From Candidatus Thorarchaeota archaeon (lineage in GTDB: Archaea; Asgardarchaeota; Thorarchaeia; Thorarchaeales; Thorarchaeaceae), in assembly GCA_003345555.1 (NCBI GenBank), contig PRDJ01000057.1, positions 1 through 64,000 of the forward strand: a DNA stretch of 64,000 nucleotides, read 5' to 3'. Both the position numbers and the translations under genes were made by a program. Of the stretch, positions 33,254-40,729 are shown in pieces (position 1 is the stretch's first letter; each line of letters starts with the position of its first letter). The notes beneath the pieces are model-generated. The model saw only the letters and a list, made by a program, of their open reading frames with translations, was not told the origin of the DNA and made no database searches.

Positions 33254-34801
33254 GTGAGGTCGGATTCCTTGCCAAGGAAACGTATGGAGACCGAGTCATC
33301 GCCGCCCGGAGACATGGACCCAGCTATTGCAGAACTCATCCGTTTGACAGGAATGCGGGAATCAGCTATTGTCACAGCCCGCAAGAGACAGGATGAGGCT
33401 TGGAAGGGAATTGGCGCAATACTCTCGGAACACAAACGCATCATTGCCATTGGTGGTCGGCATACTCGTCAAAAAGCAATTCAGGACCCTGTTCACGGGG
33501 CGATTATCCTAGATCCATGGGAACTGGATCTGATTTCCAGCTGGGAGATGCTGAGGCTCCGATACATTAAGCAGCTCGGGCCTGCCTGTATAGTCTATCC
33601 AGGAGCAACGCATACTCGATTCGAACACTGCCTTGGCACGAACTTTCTCACTCAGAAGTGCATTAGGGTCGTCAACTACTGTGAAGACCTTCGTGGTGCC
33701 TGCTTCAAGCCACTCTCCGAGCTACTTGACGCCGACCAGCAGAAAGTCTTCAGGGCTGCTGCCTTGCTACACGATGTTGGTCATCCTCCGACGTCACACA
33801 CAATCGAATTCCCGTTAAGATGCTGGACCGGTCTCACCCATGTTGACCTCGGTGAGTTGCTCATAATGCGTAGCGGTATCACGGAGATACTTGAGCAGAG
33901 TGGTATCGAACCGAGAGCGGTCGTGGATGTTCTCAAGCGTAGGAAGAGCGACCCAGTGCTGGATCTTCTGTCCGATTTTCTGGACTCGCCTCTCGATTTG
34001 GACAAGACTGACTATCTGATTCGTGATGCTCATTTCAGCGGTGTCCAGCTCGGGATCTTCCCTGCAGAGCGAATCATGCTGACAAACCGCGTGGTTCGCG
34101 ACTCTGAAGGCAAGTATGTGCGGGCATTCATGTTGAAGGCATTACACTCGCTTGAGGCACTGATTCTAAGCCGTAACTGGATGTTCTCAGACCTTTATCT
34201 GCATCATGCCGTCCGGGTCGCAGAAGCGCTTACGTCCAAAGCCACCTACTTCAGGATGAAGGAAGAGAAACTTTCCAAGAATGAGTGCATTGGCTTCTTC
34301 ACCAGGATGACCGATTCCGACCTATACCAGTGGCTTGGTGAGTCTAAGATTGATTTTGTTCGTGAGTACGTGGCTAGGATTAGGTACCGGAGACTGTTCA
34401 AAGTGGCCATATCAAGACCGATTGCTGCCCTTGAACCCGACGCAAGGAAGCGAGTCCTCGCCATGCTCTCCGACATTGATCGCCTCCTTGAAGCTGAGAC
34501 TGCGCTTGACGAGAACCCCGGGAGAGTGATAATTGATGTGCTGAATCCTGAACTGGGGTTCAGATTCCTATCGACTATTCCTCTCCTCATCGGGAAAGAA
34601 GACTCGGGCTTGGAGATAGCGAGTCTAAGAGACACAGATGAAGGGCGGCCTCTTGTACACGCATTGAACCAGCAGAGGTTCACCATTCCATCAGTCCGAG
34701 TTTACTGCGACCCAGAAATCGCGATTCACGTTAGGCGGCAGTTCCATAGAGAATTTCCGACAGTTCGACCTGAGCACAACGCAGAAGATGACTTCCAATG
34801 A
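33254..34801 (+). CDS. HD-domain phosphohydrolase, SAMHD1/dGTPase-like
   Basis: An HD-superfamily enzyme of 515 residues. The core matches dNTP triphosphohydrolases: DPVHGAIILDPWE (79-91), PGATHTRFEHCLGT with H125, LLHDVGHPPTSH with H173-D174 and the distal His, and LDLDKTDYLIRD supplying the last metal Asp (D250). These are the ligands used by SAMHD1. The likely reaction is dNTP to deoxynucleoside plus triphosphate. GTG 33254 suits a leaderless message; ATG 33284 is the alternative. It converges on the RNase III-like gene with a 24-nt gap. Confidence 0.87.
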   Translation: MRSDSLPRKRMETESSPPGDMDPAIAELIRLTGMRESAIVTARKRQDEAWKGIGAILSEHKRIIAIGGRHTRQKAIQDPVHGAIILDPWELDLISSWEMLRLRYIKQLGPACIVYPGATHTRFEHCLGTNFLTQKCIRVVNYCEDLRGACFKPLSELLDADQQKVFRAAALLHDVGHPPTSHTIEFPLRCWTGLTHVDLGELLIMRSGITEILEQSGIEPRAVVDVLKRRKSDPVLDLLSDFLDSPLDLDKTDYLIRDAHFSGVQLGIFPAERIMLTNRVVRDSEGKYVRAFMLKALHSLEALILSRNWMFSDLYLHHAVRVAEALTSKATYFRMKEEKLSKNECIGFFTRMTDSDLYQWLGESKIDFVREYVARIRYRRLFKVAISRPIAALEPDARKRVLAMLSDIDRLLEAETALDENPGRVIIDVLNPELGFRFLSTIPLLIGKEDSGLEIASLRDTDEGRPLVHALNQQRFTIPSVRVYCDPEIAIHVRRQFHREFPTVRPEHNAEDDFQ

Positions 34802-34825
34802 AATCCTGAGTCCAAGCATCATCGA

Positions 34826-35536
34826 TCAGAAATCATGCGTCGGGTCATTGTGTCTTTCTAGATGAGAGATAAGTCGTCTCACCTCATCCAAGCCCTGCTC
34901 AATGTACACGATTCCGTAGACAGCCTCCAGAAGTGTACCTTTTGTATGACTAATCTCAGACTTTGTAGGACTGGGCGGATCGAAATGAATGCGATAGTCA
35001 TAGAGCCCCCAGAGGTCACACAGCCATGCCAGATGTTCGTTGCTGACAAGTTCCGCCCGCGACTGGGTCAGCAGCCCTGCATCAGCAACCTTAGGACGCC
35101 ACAGATGATGAAGGACTGCCATTGAGATTGCTGCATCTCCAACTAGGGCCAAGACTTTAGCCATGTCACTCAGCGACTTCAGATTCACGAAAAGATCTGA
35201 ATCAGGAAATGACCTCTCATTCGCAAAATGAGTTTCAAGCTCAAGGAATAGGTTTCTCGTGCTGGGCTGGAACATTGCTATCGAGAGAAGCTCTGTCTCT
35301 TCAAAGTGCAATCCTACTATTGACGAAAGTCTTGGCACCAAGACGTTGCGAATCTGAGCCAGTGCAGAGATGATGGTCTCAAGCTGCTGTCTCCAGCGCT
35401 CAAGCCTGGCGAGTAGGCGTGTGTTCTGTCGTGGGATGTCTGCCGCACTGGAATTGACCCCGGCAAGCAACAATCCCAGCTTGTCTTCAATGCCTACGTG
35501 TTCCCAGTGCAGTTCCGTCCCTGTTCGGGTTCTCAT
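34826..35536 (-). CDS. RNase III-fold protein with degraded active site
   Basis: A 236-residue protein. After a helical N-terminus (about 1-65, coiled-coil-like) residues 70-225 follow an RNase III domain: VLALVGDAAIS (125-138), GLLTQSRAELVSNEHLA (154-170) and KGTLLEAVYGIVYIEQG (199-215). Of the four catalytic acidic residues, the Asp of GDA (D134) and the Glu of LLEA (E204) remain, but the first Glu is A130 and the second Asp is T201. No double-stranded-RNA-binding domain follows. RNase III is uncommon in archaea. It starts within the stop codon of the CARF-like regulator gene (ATGA), so the two are coupled. Confidence 0.65.
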   Translation of the reverse strand: MRTRTGTELHWEHVGIEDKLGLLLAGVNSSAADIPRQNTRLLARLERWRQQLETIISALAQIRNVLVPRLSSIVGLHFEETELLSIAMFQPSTRNLFLELETHFANERSFPDSDLFVNLKSLSDMAKVLALVGDAAISMAVLHHLWRPKVADAGLLTQSRAELVSNEHLAWLCDLWGLYDYRIHFDPPSPTKSEISHTKGTLLEAVYGIVYIEQGLDEVRRLISHLERHNDPTHDF

Positions 35537-36330
35537 ATCATGCCTTCTCCAGGGACTATGTGAGTTACCGCAGTCTTCTCTCCCTCATGACGTTGTATGT
35601 AAATGGCCGTGAGTGAGTACTGCATTGCGATAAGGCATAGTGCCAGCAAGATCACTGAAGGTCCTGTAGAGAGGTTCACAATGGGTTCGGACTCCGGCAG
35701 GGCCTCAAGAACAACCTTCTCAATATGTGCATAGGTCGCCATCAGGTCTCCTCTTATGCGTCCTTCCTCATAGCCTGCCACCTTGGCTGGCAGTTCATGC
35801 CAAGTGGTCTGCCATTTCTTTGTTACTCCTTCGGGCACATATCTGTCAATGTTCTTGCTGACCCCTCGGGCGAAGCGCTCTTGTTCAACAACCAGCCGGA
35901 GGAACTTGAAGTTGAATGTCATTTCCTTGGCATACCACATCATGAGCGGACGTGCATCTTCTGGTTGACCAATGGATGTGATCAGAGTGCCTGGCCTCGA
36001 AATGCCTAGAGCTCTTCTGGCAGACTGGATTGCTCTCGGGTGTAGCTCGAATATTCTTTGCTGCGAATCCTTTCTGCTCACGATTATGCCTAGGTCTTCC
36101 AGATGCTTTGTGTTGAAGTAGAGCTTGGGGTCGGTTACCTTGAAGTCGTCGGGTTTCACGTTCTTCATGCCTGCCTGAACTGCCTCAGCCATCATGTTCT
36201 TTCTGATGCTTTCTCTAAGTTCAGTCCCCGTCTTTGAGCCGCCTTCGAGCTGGTCCAGTATTATGCGACGAACCGCAACGCTCTGCACTTCCGCCTTGAC
36301 GAGCGTGTCCATGTGGTTTGAGAACATCAT
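35533..36330 (-). CDS. Winged-helix regulator with C-terminal CARF-like sensor domain
   Basis: A 265-residue protein. Residues 17-110 form an ArsR-like winged helix (VRRIILDQLEGGSKTGTELR, then YFNTKHLEDLGIIVSRKDSQ). From about 113 the pattern is Rossmann-like: GTLITSIGQPEDARPLMMWY, then IVNLSTGPSVILLALCLIAM near residues 217-236, in the place of the NxTGGT loop of CARF domains, followed by AIYIQR. CARF domains bind cyclic oligoadenylates or similar ligands. The HTH-then-CARF order is the reverse of Csa3. ATG 36330 is used; ATG 36327 is equivalent. Confidence 0.6.
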   Translation of the reverse strand: MMFSNHMDTLVKAEVQSVAVRRIILDQLEGGSKTGTELRESIRKNMMAEAVQAGMKNVKPDDFKVTDPKLYFNTKHLEDLGIIVSRKDSQQRIFELHPRAIQSARRALGISRPGTLITSIGQPEDARPLMMWYAKEMTFNFKFLRLVVEQERFARGVSKNIDRYVPEGVTKKWQTTWHELPAKVAGYEEGRIRGDLMATYAHIEKVVLEALPESEPIVNLSTGPSVILLALCLIAMQYSLTAIYIQRHEGEKTAVTHIVPGEGMI

Positions 36331-36726
36331 ATTCGGTCAAACTCTACTAACAATACTTCATATATATAATGTGTATATTCGCATAAGTGTTCCTGCATTT
36401 TCCCGGGCAAGAAGTGGGCGCGCACGATTATGAAATGACTCGGTGCAGTGGCGAATTTCGGCATGCTCAATGCCTCCGCCAAGAACCATCTAAGCCAGTT
36501 CTGACAAGTCGCATCTCTGCTGCCATTGCCAGAGGAAGAGAGGCATATACAGTATACATAGGTCATGTCGTTCTTTGTCGGATATGCCCGTTTTTTCGGA
36601 CTTATCTAAGATTCCCTTAAATGTCCCGGTCCGACTCTTCCTCTCAATTAGGGTTCTAGTAGGATGCTTCATGCATTCTGAATCTTAACACAAGTCAAAA
36701 ACAGAAAACAAGAGGACCGACACAAA
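36331..36726. other. Gene-free divergent intergenic region before actin
   Basis: This 396-bp interval separates the CARF-like regulator from actin. I find no convincing gene. It contains the AT-rich regulator promoter (36362-36378), the repeat TATACAGTATAC (36546-36557), a T-run (36591-36596) and two possible actin TATA elements: CTTAAATG near 36614 and ATCTTAAC near 36682. A GAGGA stretch near 36712 may be the actin ribosome-binding site. The 36380-36540 part is featureless to me. Confidence 0.5.
36362..36378 (-). promoter_or_regulatory. AT-rich promoter with imperfect palindrome
   Basis: ATATATA, spacer ATG, then TGTATAT: arms match at six of seven positions. On the minus strand it supplies a TATA box about 32 nt upstream of the CARF-like regulator start, so regulator binding here would give autoregulation. 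Confidence 0.4.
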
Positions 36727-37866
36727 TTGGCCGAAGACGAATTCCTGGGCGCAAAGCCAGTTGTCATCGACAATGGCACTGGACTTAGCAAAAACGGGTA
36801 TGCAGGAGAAGACCAACCACGAAGTGTCTGGCCGACGCTGATTGGCTATCCAAGATACGAGTCAATCATGACCGACGTAGATCACTACACTCGTGACTAC
36901 TATATCGGCGAGGAGGCCATCAACCTACGAGGTGTCTTGCGTCTTGTGTATCCTATTACTCACGGAGTAATTGATGACTGGGACGCTATCGAGAAGATCT
37001 GGTCGTACACATTCTATAACGACCTGAAAGTCGACCCGAGCGAGAATCCTGTGCTTCTTACAGAAGCTCCATTCAATCCGCGAGAGAACAGAGAGCGAAT
37101 GGCATCAGTGATGTTCGAGAACTTTGGAGTCCCAGCAGTGTATGTAGCGACGCAAGCAGTGCTGTCACTGTACGCGTCCGGAAGAACAACGGGTCTAGTC
37201 ATTGACTCGGGTGACGGTGTTACTCACATAGTCCCAATTTACGAAGGATTCGCGATTACACACGCTATCCGAAGAATCGACTTGGCTGGCCGTGACGTAA
37301 CGGAATACCTGCGTAGGCTGCTCAGACAGAGGGGTTACTCCTTCGTGAGCGGTGCTGAGAAAGAGATCGTTAGGGACATCAAGGAGAAGCTCTGCTATGT
37401 CGCCCTCGACCCTGAGAGGGAGAGAACAGTGGCTGACAAAGCAGGTGTCGACAAGCCCTACATGCTGCCAGACGGCGAGGTAATCACCGTTGGCGCTGAG
37501 AGGTTCCAAGCACCAGAGCTGTACTTCAACCCGAGCGCGATCGGCCTTGACACTTCGCCACTCGACGACCACATTGTCGAGTCAATCAAGGCGTGTGATG
37601 TGGACCTAAGACGTGATCTGTACGCGAACATCGTACTATCCGGTGGTTCAACTATGTTCCCAGGACTGAAGGAGAGACTCCACAAGGAAATCACCGAACT
37701 GGTCCCGGAGAACATCGAGGTCAGAATCATTGCTCCTCCGGAGAGACAATACTCGGTCTGGATTGGTGGAAGCATCCTTGCTTCACTCAAGACCTTCCAG
37801 AAGATGTGGGTGTCGAAGAAGGAGTTCGAGGAATCAGGCCCCGAAGTCATCCACCGCTGTATCTAA
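36727..37866 (+). CDS. Eukaryote-like actin (Asgard actin, lokiactin family)
   Basis: A full-length actin of 379 residues (eukaryotic actin is 375). Both phosphate loops are present: [16 protein letters not shown] (residues 12-27) and [18 protein letters not shown] (157-174). So are the hinge segment [18 protein letters not shown] (139-156), [13 protein letters not shown] (301-313), the [13 protein letters not shown] region and a C-terminus VIHRCI like actin's. It differs most in the D-loop (residues 40-60). It should form ATP-dependent filaments. TTG 36727 is the start. A gelsolin gene in the same window (57154) is a probable partner. Confidence 0.97.
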   Translation: MAEDEFLGAKPVVIDNGTGLSKNGYAGEDQPRSVWPTLIGYPRYESIMTDVDHYTRDYYIGEEAINLRGVLRLVYPITHGVIDDWDAIEKIWSYTFYNDLKVDPSENPVLLTEAPFNPRENRERMASVMFENFGVPAVYVATQAVLSLYASGRTTGLVIDSGDGVTHIVPIYEGFAITHAIRRIDLAGRDVTEYLRRLLRQRGYSFVSGAEKEIVRDIKEKLCYVALDPERERTVADKAGVDKPYMLPDGEVITVGAERFQAPELYFNPSAIGLDTSPLDDHIVESIKACDVDLRRDLYANIVLSGGSTMFPGLKERLHKEITELVPENIEVRIIAPPERQYSVWIGGSILASLKTFQKMWVSKKEFEESGPEVIHRCI

Positions 37867-37880
37867 GCGCGATAGTTTCC

Positions 37881-37907
37881 GAAGGAGCGGCTGCAAAGCC
37901 CTCCTTC
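37881..37907 (+). repeat. 27-bp hairpin element, copy 1 (3' of actin)
   Basis: GAAGGAG (37881-37887) pairs with CTCCTTC (37901-37907); an inner GGCT/AGCC stem closes a GCAA tetraloop, with one bulged C. It begins 15 nt after the actin stop and is followed by a T-run near 37914, so it may act as a terminator. A second copy lies at 40569-40595. Confidence 0.6.
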
Positions 37908-38121
37908 AGGCTCATTTTTCTGATGTTCTTGGACGTGAGCACAAGGCATCTGGTTCATCAAGCGAGTTGCCGAATCCTTGACTGCAATGTAGGCGCTTTC
38001 ACAGCATCTCTTATTAGAGGCGTTCACTTGAAAGTGAAAGGCCGGCGGTCTGGAAGATGCTACAAACAAGCACCCTTCTGGGCAATTCTGCATGTCTTTC
38101 ATGATAGACGAGGACGCCTAA

Positions 38122-39570
38122 GTGACGAAGTCAATCTCTAGAAAGCACCGTCTTGCCTCGACATTTTCTCCCATGTGGCAGGCCCTTGCGCACACTCTCG
38201 CGGCCAAGTGTGAGACGTGCGGGCAACAAAGGATGGTGTCGATATTCCGGTTCTACTCGGAAGGTTATCATCCTAGCTGCAAGGGCTGTTTGCTTGCGTG
38301 TGCGACCATGATGCCGTTCATAGACCTGCTATTTCGACGACTCGGAATCGCCAAGAGCACGACAAAGTCACTACTAAGGGATCCAGTGATTCGTAGGTCT
38401 ATGGTAAGCGTTGTCAAGGGAATTGCGAGCTTTGGTATAAGGTATCCACAGCCCACCGGTGCACCCATCTCCATTGTATGGAACGTCACAAACAGATGCA
38501 ACCTGCGTTGTATTCATTGCCATCAGGACTCATCCCCCACCTGCTTGGACCCGGAATTGACTACCTCGGAGGCATATAGAGTCATAGATAACATGAGCGA
38601 AGCAGGACTCGTGACACTGACGTTCTCAGGAGGCGAACCCTTGGTTAGAAAAGACTTGTACGATCTGATCAAGAGGGCAGATGACAGCGGCCTACTATGC
38701 ACAATCGCATCCAATGGGACTCTTCTCACTGCAGAGACTGCTCGGGAACTCGCGAGAGCCGGAGTAAAGCGCGTCGAAATGGGCCTAGATGGGGCAAGAC
38801 CTGAAACGCATGACTTTCTGAGAAACCGACCTGGTAGCTTTGAAGCAACCGTTGCGGCAGTCCGTGCCTGCGCTGCTCAGGGCTTCGATGAGATTGCCAC
38901 CACCATGACTTTGCACTCGAAGAACGTCGATGAACTGGAAGATACGATGGAGTTGGCCGAGAAGCTGGGCGCAACGAGATTCTATCTGAACCGACTCATA
39001 CCTGCAGGCCGGGGAGTGGATGTGTCCTACCTTGATGTGACAGCCAAGCAGAAAGCAGACGCGCTCAAGACGTTGTACTCCAAGTTCTACAAGAGCGCAA
39101 CCTGCGGGTCCGGGATGCAGTGCTACGCTCGAGGGATGACATACTACGCACGTCTAGGCTATGAACACTCTCGCGGCAGAATCTTCACAGTGAGTGAATC
39201 GTTGTCAGGTCACGAAAGGATGTTCGAAGACAAGTTTGGGTCTGCAGTATCCGGCATTGTCAGGAGACTCGCAGAGGGCTTCGGAGGATGTTCTGCAGGG
39301 TTAACTTATGCTGGTCTCACTGCTTCGGGTGATCTGTTACCATGCGTTCCTGCGGCAGAACCATTAGGCAATCTGCTCACGCAGAGTCTCGAAGATATAT
39401 GGGTTCACAATCGAGTATTGGATTACATCAGAAACCGCAAGGCATTGAGAGGCAACTGTGGGGAGTGTGCGTACAACCATCTGTGCGGCGGCTGCAGATA
39501 CACGGCCTATGTAGCTACAGGTGATTGGTTGGGAACTGATGTCTCTTGCCCCTTTGGTCCGGCATCATAG
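38122..39570 (+). CDS. Radical SAM protein with SPASM-type C-terminus
   Basis: A radical S-adenosylmethionine enzyme of 482 residues. The cluster motif is CNLRCIHC (C126, C130, C133), followed by FSGGEPL and IASNGTLL. The C-terminus carries extra cluster ligands, CGECAYNHLCGGCR, as in SPASM/twitch enzymes that modify peptides or act in haem and cofactor chemistry. Unusually, the N-terminal 60 residues hold five Cys (C30, C33, C53, C56, C60) before the radical SAM barrel, perhaps a zinc site. It starts at GTG 38122. No small precursor-peptide gene is adjacent. Confidence 0.9.
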   Translation: MTKSISRKHRLASTFSPMWQALAHTLAAKCETCGQQRMVSIFRFYSEGYHPSCKGCLLACATMMPFIDLLFRRLGIAKSTTKSLLRDPVIRRSMVSVVKGIASFGIRYPQPTGAPISIVWNVTNRCNLRCIHCHQDSSPTCLDPELTTSEAYRVIDNMSEAGLVTLTFSGGEPLVRKDLYDLIKRADDSGLLCTIASNGTLLTAETARELARAGVKRVEMGLDGARPETHDFLRNRPGSFEATVAAVRACAAQGFDEIATTMTLHSKNVDELEDTMELAEKLGATRFYLNRLIPAGRGVDVSYLDVTAKQKADALKTLYSKFYKSATCGSGMQCYARGMTYYARLGYEHSRGRIFTVSESLSGHERMFEDKFGSAVSGIVRRLAEGFGGCSAGLTYAGLTASGDLLPCVPAAEPLGNLLTQSLEDIWVHNRVLDYIRNRKALRGNCGECAYNHLCGGCRYTAYVATGDWLGTDVSCPFGPAS

Positions 39571-39742
39571 GATTGTTTGATTGGTCATTCAAAGTGAAGC
39601 ACGGCAATAATAACATTGACAACCAACAAACTGAGTCTCGTTTGAATGGTATATGCAAGGTTCCGAACGAGTCACCGACGGGTTGACAGTGGGTATCCCG
39701 GGTTGTCAGAACCATGAACTGATCTAAATACGGGGCTGTGAC

Positions 39743-39823
39743 ATGTCGGACTTCGAGAGGACCAAAGTCATGATATCCGCAGTCGGGGCGAATGCAACAA
39801 CAATCCCTGTAGCGTCAGTCTAG
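39743..39823 (+). other. Possible 26-codon microORF
   Basis: An ATG at 39743 opens a 26-codon frame (MSDFERTKVMISAVGANATT...) 18 nt after a TATA-like CTAAATAC (39725). It overlaps the end of the opposite small Cys gene by 9 nt. It could be a remnant of a longer gene or chance; I cannot support translation. Confidence 0.2.
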
Positions 39824-39991
39824 TTTCCCATGTTCTCTCCAGCACGGAAGACCGATTGAGTTCAAGACTGTCTCTCTCTTGTTTGCACCGAACCTTGAAC
39901 AGACAACATAGGTCTGCGGGCGACCTTCAGTACGGCTTGCGAACGAGGAGATTTTGTGGGCGCAGTTCATGCAGCTCTTTATCGAAACCAC
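39815..39991 (-). CDS. Small zinc-ribbon-like Cys protein
   Basis: A protein of about 58 residues: SIKSCMNCAHKISSF, then VVCSRFG and LPCWREH, giving a C-x2-C...C...C set suited to one zinc ion. The start is GTG at 39991, 8 nt after AAGGAGG (minus strand, about 39998-40004), one of the strongest ribosome-binding sites in the window, with a CTTTAATC promoter-like stretch further upstream. It is divergent from the membrane protein at 40132. The function is unknown. Confidence 0.6.
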   Translation of the reverse strand: MVSIKSCMNCAHKISSFASRTEGRPQTYVVCSRFGANKRETVLNSIGLPCWREHGKLD

Positions 39992-40131
39992 GTTCCAAGC
40001 CTCCTTGATCAACGGATGTCACACTATCGTCACTAGGTCTCCTGCCAGATTAAAGAGTCTTGTCATGGCAAAGAACTGGCAGTGCGCTTATATCGTGGCA
40101 TATGACGCGAATTCCGACAGGTATTCCTGAT

Positions 40132-40524
40132 ATGGATAGGAGTAAGTACCATCGACTGATGTTCCTCATTGCGGCAATATGGAACTGGGCATTAGCGGCA
40201 ACTTTCCTGATACTCCCCAGAATCGACATCAACTATTTTCTGCTTGGCGGATATACAATTCCACCAACACTGCTCTGGTTTGATTGCTTCATGGGTGAGA
40301 TTCTTGCCTTCGGATTCGGTTTCTATATTGTGAGTCTAAATGTCAAGGCTAACCACGGGATTATCGTAATTGGCGCTTTCGAGAAGCTATGGGTGTTCGC
40401 ACTAAGCCTCTACTATTTCCTTATACATGAGGCAACCCCATTGCTGCTCCTAGTTGTTGTCGGAGACCTTCTCTTCGCTCTGCTTTTCATCGAGGACTTA
40501 CGGGCAATTCGCAGGATGACATAG
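40132..40524 (+). CDS. Small four-helix membrane protein
   Basis: A protein of 130 residues with four hydrophobic helices at about 8-28, 38-65, 75-93 and 97-115, and a short basic C-terminus (RAIRRMT). ATG 40132 follows a G-rich stretch, and the sequence upstream in the same frame is not hydrophobic, so it is preferred to TTG 40060 and ATG 40102. No known family is recognised. The second copy of the 27-bp hairpin follows it at 40569. Confidence 0.6.
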   Translation: MDRSKYHRLMFLIAAIWNWALAATFLILPRIDINYFLLGGYTIPPTLLWFDCFMGEILAFGFGFYIVSLNVKANHGIIVIGAFEKLWVFALSLYYFLIHEATPLLLLVVVGDLLFALLFIEDLRAIRRMT

Positions 40525-40568
40525 TTGCCACAGACTCGTTCGTCATAGTCTGAACGCATATCGACCCG

Positions 40569-40595
40569 GAAGGAGCGGCCAAGAAGCCCTCCTTC
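40569..40595 (+). repeat. 27-bp hairpin element, copy 2
   Basis: GAAGGAG (40569-40575) pairs with CTCCTTC (40589-40595); an inner GGC/GCC stem encloses loop CAAGAA, with the same bulged C as copy 1. Only four loop positions differ between the copies, while the flanks are unrelated. It lies 45 nt after a gene end; a T-run follows at 40674-40679. Confidence 0.6.
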
Positions 40596-40673
40596 ACATT
40601 CCATTGAAGAATCCCGTTGCAGGCAGACACGATAGCCCTTGCTGCCTAGTCGATTGCTCAATTCCCACAAGCC

Positions 40674-40679
40674 TTTTTT
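40674..40679 (+). terminator. T-run before the glycyl radical enzyme
   Basis: Six T residues followed by CCCC in the 205-bp interval between the membrane protein and the glycyl radical enzyme gene. A possible archaeal termination tract. Confidence 0.35.
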
Positions 40680-40729
40680 CCCCGCTCAGGTCTCGTAGGC
40701 CGTCTTCCAGATTACGGACGTTAGTATCC

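Noticed and set aside
34826-35536. Active RNase III
   Set aside because: Two of the four metal-binding acidic residues are replaced (Ala and Thr) and no double-stranded-RNA-binding domain follows, so I call only the fold.
36387-36620. 77-codon frame in the actin upstream region
   Set aside because: No ribosome-binding site or recognisable protein pattern, and it crosses a T-run and palindromic promoter-like DNA.
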